Below are positions 14,001-24,204 of a stretch of 64,000 bases of DNA, piece after piece. The stretch's first letter is position 1. Every line of letters starts with the position of its first letter. This DNA comes from Erodium maritimum (taxonomy: Eukaryota; Streptophyta; Magnoliopsida; Geraniales; Geraniaceae). Both the position numbers and the translations under genes were made by a program. The notes beneath the pieces are model-generated. The model made no database searches, was not told the origin of the DNA, and saw nothing but the letters and a program-made list of their open reading frames with translations. The stretch spans positions 50,984,336-51,048,335 of the forward strand of contig OY997592.1 of NCBI GenBank assembly GCA_963921825.1, written 5' to 3'.

Positions 14001-17000
14001 TTAGCAGGACAACTTGAAGAAGAAGAAAAATCTGAAACACCAAATTATCATTATGGAAAATGTCTTGGAAAACAATTCTGTAAAACCATTGTAAAGAGCA
14101 AAAATAAGCTTAATCACTCTTAGTAAATCAGCAGAATCACTTTGCTGGCTTATGTTTTGGAATAAAATATGAAAAGTGCCACAATTGTACATGGTCTTAT
14201 TAACACAAAAATGAAAACTTCATCTGCATACCAAATTTGTAAGTCTCTGACCAAGTCTAGTGCCTAACTTTTGTACAAATATAGTCTTTCTTGTGCCAGT
14301 TTCACAACCATGAGAACAGGCTCATTGATTACTTTTTAACAAAATAATAACATGCTTTAAAAAACAAAACCATAATCTGAACTCTTATGGACATCAAAAT
14401 CAAAGCACAAGGCCTGAATCAGATCCTTCTAAATGCTTATTTTCTTGTTTGAATCATTTCTGTAATCCCACAATATCCTATTACACCAAAAAGAAAGAGT
14501 TCTCTCACCAAGAATTTTCATTAATCTTACACCAAAGAAGAGTTGCTCTTCTATGGTGGTTAATAGAGATACCGACAGAGAAAAAATAATCACCAAAATA
14601 AATCCCGAGATCCCAAACACACCTAGAATGATAATTCGGAATTGCTGAACACAAGACTCATAAATTATCTAATGTCTAATGGGTCTTCAAAAAGATGAAA
14701 AAAGAGATCACCGCAGATAAAAAACAAATGGTATCTAAATGCAAAGTATTAGAGTCTGTCTCAAATATAAGGGTGAAATGTGTGATTGATTAGGAAAAGA
14801 ACTCTGCTGGTAGAGAGAAAAAATGCCAAAGAGAAAGGAATAACAAAAAAATAAACGGAGAGAAAATTAAAACTTTTATGAAAATGAAATTGAATTGATG
14901 CAACCAATTTGAAGAATCTGAAATCCAAATTGTGTGTACACAAATATTTAAAGATGAAATCATTCGTACCATTATCCGCTCCAATACGTTGTGCATTCTA
15001 GGATTCAAGTTTGTTTCTGACTGAAAAAACAGAATCGGTGAGTAAGACCTACCTGCTTAGTACAAAGTGAAATTGGAGAAACATATTCAACGATCAACAC
15101 AGTAAACTTCCAAAAATTTCAGCTTCTGGGATTTTGAATCGGAAGGAAAAACTTGTTTTTCTCATCAAACAGAAAAAAGGGTCTTCTACAAAATCTAAAA
15201 AAATAAACATGAAATTCGAATCCAATCCATACCTACTAATTTCCTTGTATCCATTGATGGAGGGCAAAGGAACGCCTAGAACATCGAAACGGGAAGGAGA
15301 AACAACGACCGAGAAATAGAAGAAACGCGTGTCAGGAGATAAGAACCCTCACGCCAACGGTCGACAGCCACCACATTCAAGTCGTGGTTTACTCCGGCGC
15401 GAACACAATTAATGTTCTAGGTTTGAGTCTGTATCATTTGAAGTTTGGAGTTTTCACGAAAGCATGAAGGGCATTTGAAGTTTGGAGTTTTCACGAAAGC
15501 ATGAAGGGAAGGGATATATAAACACAAAAAATCAATCGGTGTGTCAAGAGAGAGAATGACTGAAAAAAAACTGCTAAAGAGATAAAGACAAAAAACTGCT
15601 AAAGAGATAAGACTTATGCGATAAGCTTCAAAAAAATAAAAAGATGCGCGAGAAAAAGAGTCGTGCGCGACATGAATAGGAAAAAAACGCGAAACGCAGG
15701 CCTGCGAGTGCGGGCGAGTAGCGCGATTGAACTGCGACTGGGCTCTGTAGAGTACGCGATTTTAAAACACTACAGTCCTCCTTTTATAGATAAAATAGAT
15801 TGAAGCAGGTCTGGGTTTGGCTCATGACGATATAGGGAAGTGCACGAAATCCAAAGATTTTGATTTTCTGATATTTAAAAAAATATATTCCCGGATTTCA
15901 GTTCGAACTGTTTAGTATTTGGTAGGTGACAATTAACACAAGACACTTGAGTGTTAATAATTTGTTAATTTTCTTAATATCCTTAGCCTGAGTTGCCAAT
16001 CCAAATGTATGTAAAGGGGAACTTCACTTTAGTTGTACTCAGTAGCTCAGAGTTCATAAGGGTACAAGTTTAGGAAGTGCCTCAATATTTTATGCATTGT
16101 TTTGGAGGAACAATGCCCAGTTATCAGGGAAAAATCCAAATTTGGAAGTATAAGAGCAAAGTTGTATAGACTGACTAATTCTAGCGTTCTAAATAACTGA
16201 AGAAAAATTATGAAGGTTTTATGTTTTTTGAGAGTGTGCATAGCGCATATCAACTATGTGAAACCTTAGAATCATTTTGCACCAAGAGTAACTATAAATG
16301 ACAAGAAGACTGCACTATAGCCCACTTGGAGTTGGATGTATCATCTAGGTTTGTATTGGAACTGCAATTCTAGCAGATATCTACATCACCAAAATGTAAT
16401 AATTCTTATGAACCTAATGTTTTGTAATGAGGAAGTGCATGCCAATATGTTCAAGAACTATCAATGAAGTCTTTCCAGCTGGGTATCTTACAATTTTTGG
16501 TAGCAAATTTTATTATTCAAATGTCGAACGATATTGATTTTTGATATGTCTATTTATAGAACTGGTACATTGGAGTATGAAAATACTTTACTCATTTGCT
16601 TATAATAGTCCAACTAGGGTGAATCTTCATTGATTTTAAGGGTACGTCTAGTCCTACAATAACTTTGTATTAGGAGGCATAGCATAGTCAAACCATTAAC
16701 AGTTTCTATTATCCTTTAGTATCAGCTAAGTACCTTGCCGGCATGGTAGAAAAACTTTCTAGATATATAATGTTTATGGAGGCTGATGGTTTTGGCAAAA
16801 TTGTATCTAGGCGATAGTATGGAGAGAGATGTGTTTATACTATTGTTTAATTAGAGAACTTGGTGAAGTGTTATTCTAGGCATTCTAGTTTTCTGCTGAC
16901 AAGGAGTATAGGTCATTGATTTGAGTTGCGCCACAAAGTGGCTTGTTACTGCTGGTAGTTTGCTTGTGAGGGAATGATACAGCCCTTATACACTTACTTG

Positions 17001-17563
17001 GAGTTTCATACTTCTACTCAGGAGGATTCACATTATTTGGCTGCCAATGTGTTGTTTCTTTCTTGTGAAAACTGTTGAAGTATTATGAACCTACATCAGA
17101 AAAATATAAGAATAAAGAGCTACTTATAAAGGTTAGGGCCACACCCAACTAATAAGGTTGAGCTTTTAGTTGTGGAAGCCTGACCCGGTATAAGTGGCCC
17201 GTTTTAAAACAAAAAATTACAAAAACAATAAGAATTTTGCATTACTTAACCGAACCTCTTCATTTAATTTCATTGGGTGCTATTCTTTTGTATGATTGAA
17301 GGAGGACATAAGCTGAATTTTCTTGCAGGGTTTATGACCAGATGCCAGAGCCTAGGTGGGTCATCTCCATGGGAAGTTGTGCAAATGGTGGTGGATACTA
17401 CCACTACTCATACTCTGTTGTTCGCGGTTGTGACAGGATTGTCCCAGTTGACATCTATGTTCCAGGTTGCCCTCCCACTGCGGAGGCCCTACTTTATGGA
17501 ATCCTCCAGCTGCAAAAGAAGATCAACAGGCGGAAGGATTTCCACCTTTGGTGGACCAAGTGA
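5030..17563 (+). CDS. NDUFS7: NADH:ubiquinone oxidoreductase 20 kDa Fe-S subunit (PSST/NDUFS7), mitochondrial
   Basis: CDS join(5030..5400,17329..17563), 201 residues. The protein is the complex I Q-module subunit that binds Fe-S cluster N2, the last electron donor before ubiquinone, on the mitochondrial inner membrane. Residues 1-45 are Ser/Pro/Arg-rich like a mitochondrial presequence. The conserved core follows. The cluster ligands are visible as adjacent C76-C77 in [13 protein letters not shown]141 in MGSCANGGG and C171 in [10 protein letters not shown]. The C-terminus ends HLWWTK, as in plant orthologues, which are of similar length (about 215). The donor GT at 5401 and acceptor CAG at 17326-17328 join codon K124 exactly, restoring [14 protein letters not shown]. 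The single intron is 11.9 kb and filled with repeats. The ATG at 5030 is the first in frame before the presequence. Confidence 0.95.
6755..7015. repeat. Intron repeat family, copy A
   Basis: This copy contains the core CGAGTCCGGGCGAGTAGGGA followed by a short hairpin GTGAGG...CCTCAC, then a tail with TACCCTCAAGTGTAAGC. The tail matches copy B (7307-7510) over about 200 bp. Copies C (7553-7676), D (9546-9620, partial) and E (15640-15775, more diverged) share the core. The family is unidentified and no coding content is seen. Confidence 0.7.
7307..7510. repeat. Intron repeat family, copy B (lacks the upstream core)
   Basis: This copy begins within the hairpin part (TGTGAGGTAGGCGATTGGG) and runs through the same tail as copy A with few differences. 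The upstream core of A and C is missing, so this is a partial duplicate. Confidence 0.7.
7553..7676. repeat. Intron repeat family, copy C, abutting the LINE 3' end
   Basis: The core and hairpin match copy A up to ATCCCCTC. After that the sequence switches to LINE DNA instead of the CCTACAAAAAG tail found in A and B. This places the LINE junction inside or next to a repeat copy. Confidence 0.65.
7679..11000 (-). mobile_element. L1-like LINE, 5'-truncated and internally rearranged
   Basis: Minus-strand reading gives typical plant LINE ORF2 segments in order. At 10992-10795 is the pre-RT linker ([20 protein letters not shown]). At 10748-9898 are reverse transcriptase blocks with [18 protein letters not shown] and [14 protein letters not shown]. 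The FADD box lies near 9390, the thumb region at 9141-8512, an RVT zinc-binding-like domain at 8466-8278 and an RNase H-like segment (KINVDGAV) at 8073-7705. No endonuclease domain or ORF1 is found, so the 5' half is missing. Several frame breaks and stops separate the segments, so it is inactive. A block of about 245 bp is present twice (see the separate entry). Confidence 0.9.
9231..9985. repeat. Duplicated LINE block flanking a 250-bp foreign segment
   Basis: The stretch 9231-9482 and the stretch 9735-9985 are near-identical LINE sequence in the same orientation. Each covers the RT block around the FADD box. Between them, 9485-9734 is not LINE; it contains repeat copy D (GAGTCGTGTGCGATC near 9560) and AT-rich DNA. 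Confidence 0.8.
11171..11327. repeat. 79-bp tandem duplication
   Basis: Two adjacent copies (11171-11249 and 11250-11327) appear identical, beginning ATTGTCATTC and ending AATATTTGGA. A shorter 23-bp duplication (TATCAAATTTCAAGGCT) sits just upstream, near 11065-11100. Confidence 0.9.
12161..12302. repeat. 69-bp tandem duplication
   Basis: The copies starting at 12182 and 12251 (CATGGGGACAATTTGC and CATGGAGACAATTTGC) share almost all positions through AACCCATGAGGCA. They differ at a few bases. Confidence 0.8.
12735..12812. repeat. Short tandem duplication, about 38 bp
   Basis: AATCACAATGTACTATGCTG and AATCACAATGTACTATTCTG begin successive copies, each continuing CAATCACCTCACAAATTAAA. Confidence 0.8.
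13060..13345. repeat. Cluster of diverged tandem and dispersed duplications
   Basis: AATCAGGTTTAAAGATAGAT occurs twice. The block ATTATGCACATAAGCAT...AATGCAAAAAGGAA occurs three times with small changes, twice followed by CATATTTCTCATAAATGC-type sequence. The arrangement suggests repeated slippage or unequal exchange. Confidence 0.7.
15432..15615. repeat. Tandem duplications near the repeat E copy
   Basis: A unit of about 37 bp (CATTTGAAGTTTGGAGTTTT...GAAGGG) is directly repeated near 15470-15510. An AAAACTGCTAAAGAGATAA unit is repeated near 15570-15610. Confidence 0.75.
15640..15775. repeat. Intron repeat family, copy E (diverged)
   Basis: This copy contains GAGTCGTGCGCGACATGA and GCGAGTGCGGGCGAGTAGCG, aligning to the core of copies A and C. 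It lacks the hairpin and the tail. Confidence 0.6.
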
Positions 17564-17830
17564 TGTATACATGCTATTTTGGTGTTGCACCATTTCCTGA
17601 AATAATAATTCAAACTCTGGTAATGTTTCCCTGGCTGATGGCCATAGAAGGGGCGGATGGTTTGAAATACAGGGTCCTGGAAATCCTTGTTGCTGTTTCA
17701 TGATCCGAACATTTGTTCGTTAGTGCTACTGTGATGGATTCTGTAAAACTATGTTGTTTGAGAATTGAGATTTGGCAAATCATGAACTTCCCTCTTATTG
17801 TTTCTATCATGCTTTGGTTGGAATGATTGG
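17564..17830 (+). other. 3' UTR region of NDUFS7
   Basis: This is non-coding sequence after the TGA at 17561-17563, without a clear AATAAA box. AATAATAATTC near 17602 is the nearest candidate. The downstream chromovirus fossil starts close by and runs antisense. Confidence 0.4.
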
Positions 17831-17839
17831 GTCCAGCTA

Positions 17840-18945
17840 ACCATTCTTAACAATCCTTTAGAAAGACTTGCCCTCAAGTCTGACAGATTCAAATTAAGGA
17901 GGTTCTTCCTCATTTTTGAAGCTGCTTCCCAGGTTGCATCCTCGAGAAGAGTAAAATCACTGCACTAAATATTGGGCTTGCGCTTGATTTTGCTTCCTAA
18001 CCATCCTTAACAATTTTAGCTGCCCATACTCTTTCACTCTGATTTTTTTTGATCAATTGATTATTTGTTTCTTCAACTATGAGACATGAAACACTGGATG
18101 AATCCTACAGGGCTTTGACAATCACAATTTGTAAGCATCATAGCAATTTTCTAATTCCCGGCTCATATATGCTCAGGTTGCTACAGGTACATCAAAAGGT
18201 GTGAGCTTGAGAGAGTTGTGCCTATTGGTGTTATGCCAATATTTAGATAGAGAGGGGGGGCATTTCATCCATTCTTTGGGGTGTTGATAAGCCATAGCTC
18301 TAAGATAATTTTCTGAACACTGGTTCACTTTCTCATCAAATTGAGGATGGTAGGGTGGGGTTGGTTCATGCCAAACCAGAACAAGTGTGACTGCATTCTC
18401 TTGATAGTCGCAGTGATCATAGAGTGACCTTTAATTGCATATGAGTGTAGAACTTTAATTTCCCTTTGCTTGACTTCCTCAAAAGATCTTTCCTGGAATT
18501 TTTGTCATTCCTTGCGCACCCATTTATGGTTTGCCAAGGAATTGGGCAGAATGGAGAGCTGCCTTATTTAAGTGTTCAACCTCTCTGTCACCGTCCCTCA
18601 CATCTATTATGTATTTGTTGTATCAATCAAAACTGATATTGCTCCACAATTGAATTGTTCATTGAAAGTCTAGACAAGACATCATCAGCATCTTTGTTAG
18701 AGCATTTCTTGTACTCAACACTATTAGACAGTCGCAGTAGCTTAGAATGCCATTTCTGTCCTAGTTGAGTGTTTAATTGCTGCTCCAAAAGCTATTTCAA
18801 GCTCTATTAATCAGTCTTAATCACAAAATACCCATATGTTAAGTATTGCTTCCATTTTTTTTTGTAGCAATCACAATGGCTAGCAATACTTTCTCATACG
18901 TTGATAAGACCTTATTTTTAACCCCAATGTTTTACTCAAGAATGC
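17840..18945 (-). mobile_element. Ty3-gypsy chromovirus fossil (RNase H to chromodomain part)
   Basis: Minus-strand reading shows RNase H-type sequence near 18900-18660 (LSTYEKVLLAIVIATKKW, then HSKLLRLSNSVEYKK). At 17960-17850 it shows a chromodomain-like tail (EDATWEAASKMRKNLLNLNL). Integrase-like DNA lies between. The element is heavily broken, with many interruptions, and no LTRs are seen. It looks old. Confidence 0.7.
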
Positions 18946-20689
18946 TATTTTTTTTTGCATATGAACTGTTCTTATGCCAGAACCGCTCAAGACTCAAGAA
19001 TAAACGACATATAAAAGAATTGGTGTCAATCATGTATTTCATTCCTTCATGTTCTGAATATATACATGGTCTTGTTCTTATTTAATTTAAATACATAAGC
19101 TAAGGATAAGTCGTCTATTCAAACACAGCTTTTGAATATACTCTAACTAACAAATTATACTAACACGCCCCCGTAGTCGGATCGGGAGGATTACAGACGT
19201 TCAAACTATATCGAAAATCAACAAACAAAACGTGAAGTAATCCTTTGGTAAATACATCTGCAATCTGAGAGCGAGTAGGAACATGAAGAACATAAACATG
19301 ACCACGAGCTACTTTTCCCCAAACAAAATGAATATCAAGCTCAATGTGCTTAGTGCGCTGATGCTGAACATGGTTCCCCGTGAGGTATATGACGCTGATA
19401 TTATCACAGTAGACCAGAGTGGCTCGAGATACTGGACAATGAAGCTCCAAGAGAATATTGTGAACCCAACATGATTCAAACACCACTTTAGCAACCCCAC
19501 GATACTCTGTCTCAGTGTTGGAACGCGAGACTGTAGGTTGTCATTTAGATGACCAAGACATAAGATTGTCCCCGAAAAACACGCAATATCCAAACATGGA
19601 TCGACGAGTATCAGTACAGCCTACCCAGTCTACATCGATGTAGGCAACCAGATTCACGGAGGGAGAGACATATAAGTGAAGTTCAAGATGTAAGGATCCT
19701 TGAATGTAGCGAATGATACGCTTAAGGGAGCCCATGTGACCAACTTGAGGATCGTGCATATGAAGGCACACCTTTTGAACATCATACGTGATGTCGGGAC
19801 GTGTAAAGGTAAGATATTGCAAGGCCCCTACAAGACTCCTATACAACGACATGTCAGAGAATGGTTCATCGGCCAAAGCACTCAAATTTCCCTTTGAGTC
19901 AACTAATGTGGATGATGGAGAACATGAATCCATGCCATCTCTATGAATGATGTCATCGACATATTTTCATTGAGAGAGGAAGAGGCCACCTGGATGATGA
20001 GTAACTGCGATATCCAAAAAATAAGACAGAGGACCAAGGCCCATCATGGAAAACTAGGAGGCCAAAAGCTCCTTGATGGACAGGTGAAGCGAGTCACTCG
20101 AGGTGGTGAGGATAATCTCATCCACATAAAGGAGGAGAAATGTCGTGTCAGACCCACGACGATATATAAACAGGGAATGCTCCATCTTGCTGTGAGAAAA
20201 AAATGATAGTGGGTACATAATCAGTGAACTGTTGATACCATATTCGGAGAGCTTTCTTAAGACAATATAGTGACCTCCGAAAGAGACAAATATAGTCTGG
20301 ATGTGTAGTACTGTGAAATCCTTGAGGCTGATGCATATAGACTGTTTCAGTTAAATCACCATGAAGAAATGCATTCTTGACATCCAGTTGATGAATGGGC
20401 CATGATCGGGAGAGAGCAATACTCAAACCTGTTCAGATGTAGCCGATTTAACCACGTGGATGAATGTCTCAGTGCAATCCACGTCAACCTGTTAAAAGCT
20501 CTCATCACCTACAAGATGAGCTTTATCACGCTCAAAAGAACCGTCATGACGTACTTTATGACGAAAAAGACACATAGACCTAAAAGTATTAGCAGTACGA
20601 GGATGAGGTACTAGCTCACATGTATTGTTTTGAATCAAAGCATCGTACTCGTCACGCATGTCAAGTGTTGGGTCTCGGGGTAGGGTTGG

Positions 20690-22255
20690 AGATGAACCAA
20701 CTCGTAGCGGAAAATCAATAAAAAAAACCAAGAGACGATTAAACCATGAAACAACTAACAAAGAATGGATTCACAAGCAGCACTATTTCTTACCAAAACA
20801 AGAACACCGGTTAACGAATGATTGGCTTGAGTCTCCAAGACGCCTACGTATCCACATGGGAATCAAAGCCACGTAGCTCTTCTCTTTGAGGACTCAAGAA
20901 CACAAAAATGGAGGTGAAAACTAGCCAAACCCGAAATGGCCATGGAAGAGGGAGAGAAAATGTGTTTCCTATTCTTGTCTTGTGTTTGTTATGTTGAAAA
21001 AATATGACTTAAACATAACAAAACTCATACTTGTCCAACTAAAGGCATATGACAAGTATGATGTCAAGTAAGGTGTAAATAGGACAAAGTATGGCAAGAC
21101 AAGATTGGGTTAGGTGGTGAATCACCAACACCTTAATCCTTGTCTTGCTTGCTTAGTACTAATTAATCAAGACTTGATTAATTAGTTCCATGGGCCTTGG
21201 TTGCATGGGCCTTTCATGAACCTCTTGGAACATGGCCCGTGGCCATTTCCAACGAGGTCCCGTGATTCGCTCATCGCCTCCAAGCCTTCCATACCGGAAA
21301 TGTCCAACATTATCCGACGCGATCAATCCCAAGACTCCAAGCCTTGTCTCGATCCGTAAAGTCCTATTCACTTACGGGCACATGACCCAGAACCCAGTTT
21401 TGGTCATGTCCCGAGACAACTCCCTTTTGGCCATTCTCCATAAATGTGTCAATGAGTTTCATCTTCCGGTGTGACCCTTAGGTTTATGCATGTCAATAGA
21501 TTAACGTAAAATCCCATTTTACTTGATCCTATTTAAGTGGCAACTAACGAGACTTTAGTATTGCTTGACACTGCATAACGAATTGACTCTGCGATTCTAA
21601 CCTTTCCGTCGTCCCTGTCATTATCCTTTTATCTCCGATATCCTGATTGAGATAAGGCATAAAGTCGTCATCCTTATTATTCTCAATCACTGTTCCTTGA
21701 TATGTGAGATGACTGAAGATATGATACCCAGTATTATGTGCATGGCCATGCTATTCTTTCAGTCACTCTCGATCAAGCGGCCGAGAACCGATATCTTTAC
21801 CATACCTCAGTATGAGGGATAAATCCCTTAGCCGTCTTTCGTGTCACTCATGTAGCCCGTCCCCAAGCCAATCCTGGCCGTTATGGAAACCCTCTTACGG
21901 ACAACGTTAGGCTCAGGTCAAACTCAGTTGTTGACTACATAGCGATCACAAAGACTCCTTGGTCTAAGGATACATGACAAGTTACGACACTGAATATGCT
22001 CATGACTTAATCTATGACACATATTCAGGGCGGGTCGTCCAATATCATGTCCCACATGATATCTATGATCAGACTCCGGAATCCCATTCCAATGACTAAC
22101 AGAACGTAAGCCATAAAGAGCCATCTTTCATACTAGTCGCTTCTAGTGAAGCTTTGTTGACTAGGGACCCATCGAGTGTGATCTATCTCGATCTATGGTT
22201 CTATTCGCATGGTGGGCATAGATCAGAGCACACATCGATATATTACTCCAACACA
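20690..22255. mobile_element. Non-coding insertion inside the copia fossil, possibly a solo LTR
   Basis: The copia coding trace stops near 20690 and resumes near 22380. The DNA between has no coding motifs. On the minus strand its start TGTTGGAGTAATA (ending at plus 22253) resembles an LTR start. I could not find the matching terminal repeat or a target-site duplication, so the type is uncertain. Confidence 0.4.
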
Positions 22256-23284
22256 TAAGTAATATAAAGCCGCTTTAATTTTATTGCTAACGATGATATA
22301 TACATTTGGACATTTAGGATTGAACTACGGGCACTAAGACTAACATCAAGATGCTAGTGTGGATCAAAGAGAGCATCCTTGGTTGATTTCGAAACTAGGG
22401 ATGGAGAGGTGGAGGCAATGAGGTTAATGTACGAGGTTTAACAATTCCAGAATGGGACCGGGTTTGCATAGTGTGAATGGGTGGTGGCGGAGTAGTAGGC
22501 ACACCGATTACAAGTTGGTTAGATGTTGGAGTGGTCATTTCTGGAAAGCGAGGGAATGACTCTACAAGAAAAAGTGAGGTAGGCGGTAAGGGTACAGTTA
22601 GAGATGGAGGATCTGTGCTGGGAGAGGGGTAAAGAGGTCCAAAAATCACATGCATTGGGTGAGGGAGGATTAGTAGCAAAAGGGAATACCGTTTCGTCAA
22701 AGAGAACATGTCGTGTAATAATAATGCGATTTACCGTCGGAACAAAGCATATGAATCCACGATGCTGAGATGGAAAGTCCAAGAATACACACGGAACATA
22801 ACGAAGCTACAATTTGTTAACTGAAACAGCATGAAGAAGGGGAAAGCACACACACCCAAATATACGTAAGTGATCATAAGATGGAATGCGAGAGAATATA
22901 TAATGTGTGAGAGTAACGAAATTAAGAGACTTAGATGGAAGAATATTATGCAGATAAATAGACATAAATAAAGCAAATTGCCAGAGTTTAGGAGGAACAG
23001 ATGAGTGTACCAGAAGTGTACGAATTATATTATTGATAATGCAAAATTTACGTTACACACGTCCATTTTGAGGAGAGGTATATAGCACGAGAAACGGAAG
23101 AGCATGCCTGAATCTTAGTAGAGTTTACGAAGTGATCCATTGTCAAACTCCTTCCCGTTGTCATATTAAAACGTTTTCATAGAAGTCCCAAGCTAAGTAT
23201 GAACATAAGAATGAAAAGATTCAAAAAAAGAATATACTTGAGATTTAGAGTGTAACGGGAAAATCCATACCAAATTAGTAAAAT

Positions 23285-23485
23285 GGTTAATATCATAAAG
23301 CATCACACAAGTATACACGTTTTTCAAATAACACACTAAATTATGATTTTTTTCATGTGGCACACCTATGTATCAACAAACTTTGACAATTTGTTGGTAT
23401 ATAAGTGTGCCACATGAAAAAATCGCAACTTAATGTGTTATTTGAAAAACGTGTATACCTGTGTGGTACTTTGTGATATTAATCC
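23285..23485. mobile_element. Palindromic MITE, 201 bp, with 10-bp TSD
   Basis: The two halves are inverted copies: the left end GGTTAATATCATAAAG matches the reverse complement of the right end GGATTAATATCACAAAG. Long shared arms follow (GTATACACGTTTTTCAAATA and TTTTTCATGTGGCACAC). TTAGTAAAAT directly flanks both ends (23275-23284 and 23486-23495), a perfect 10-bp duplication as made by MULE-type elements. It lies in the copia fossil and is therefore younger than it. Confidence 0.85.
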
Positions 23486-23519
23486 TTAGTAAAATAATCA
23501 ATCAATAATAAATAAGCGG

Positions 23520-24204
23520 TACTGCCGATATCGGCGTTACCCTAATGTGCTGCCGAGGGTCCTGAGATCCTACTTCCGACACCTTCTCTATATGCCACCA
23601 TTGGGGGCATAAGACCCATTCTCTTTCGTGTCGATCCGACGACTCCTCGGTCGGTCCCGAGGCTCATATCTCAGGAGTCAGGCTTCATATCACCTCTCGG
23701 GTGATTCAATGGGGGGCGAGATCTCCATCTTCCTCTTTAGTGTCAGTCCTTTGACGGCGTGGTTGGATTCGAGAGAATGAGTGGGTCGATAATCCTTATG
23801 GTGCATGCACACCATCTTATGGGGCAGACGATAACGAACGATATCGGGGGAAACAACTTCCTCCCATAAGGTGATCTATGAACCCTAATACGTTAGGCAA
23901 AACATCGCGATCAACAAATCGATAAACGAGAATTGCTGGATGGTATCGTCGGACTCAATGAACAACTACAACAAAGAGGATGACCGAAACAAAGAAGGAA
24001 AGAAAAACTCTAGGCTTCGAATGACGGCTTCTTGATTTTTTTTTCCTATTTAAATACAAGAAAGATTGAAAGTAAGCTTTTTTATTTTATGTTTTTAATA
24101 AAGAAAAATACAAGGTTTCAGACTTTGTTCTTCATTCCTCTCCTCCGCCTCCGATCTTAACCCTTCTCTCCTTCCTTCTAGGGTTTCACCATAGTCGCAT
24201 CCGC
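23520..24204. other. Unassigned repeat-like DNA, then upstream region of the KH gene
   Basis: From 23520 to about 24010 the sequence is CG-containing and repeat-like (for example TCGATCCGACGACTCCTCGG), with no identifiable protein trace. From about 24030 to 24204 it is AT-rich and then CT-rich (TCCTCTCCTCCGCCTCCGATC), a typical promoter and 5' UTR leading to the ATG at 24205. Confidence 0.4.

Larger units (their letters stand above)
5401..17328 (+). other. Giant intron 1 of NDUFS7
   Basis: This 11,928-bp intron has a GTATGT donor and a TTTTCTTGCAG acceptor. It holds a LINE in antisense (about 7679-11000), copies of a small repeat family and several tandem duplications. Otherwise it is AT-rich DNA without recognisable coding content. 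I see nothing identifiable in 5410-6750, 11400-12080 or 15800-17320. Parts of 13330-13450 and 14340-14510 resemble each other and look like an old duplication. Confidence 0.85.
18990..23520 (-). mobile_element. Ty1-copia retrotransposon fossil with nested insertions
   Basis: On the minus strand, integrase-region sequence lies at about 23270-22720 (a PSQHRGFICFVPT-type C-terminal domain). The linker is at about 22710-22380, reverse transcriptase at about 20690-19940, and RNase H at about 19930-19180 (RPDITYDVQ, CDNISVIYL, KHIELDIHF, IADVFTKGL). A purine-rich GGGGGCG precedes a TGTTAGTATA that may begin a short 3' LTR (about 19163 down to 19005). It is interrupted by a block of about 1.6 kb (20690-22255) and by a MITE (23285-23485). 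It is broken in many places and inactive. Confidence 0.8.
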
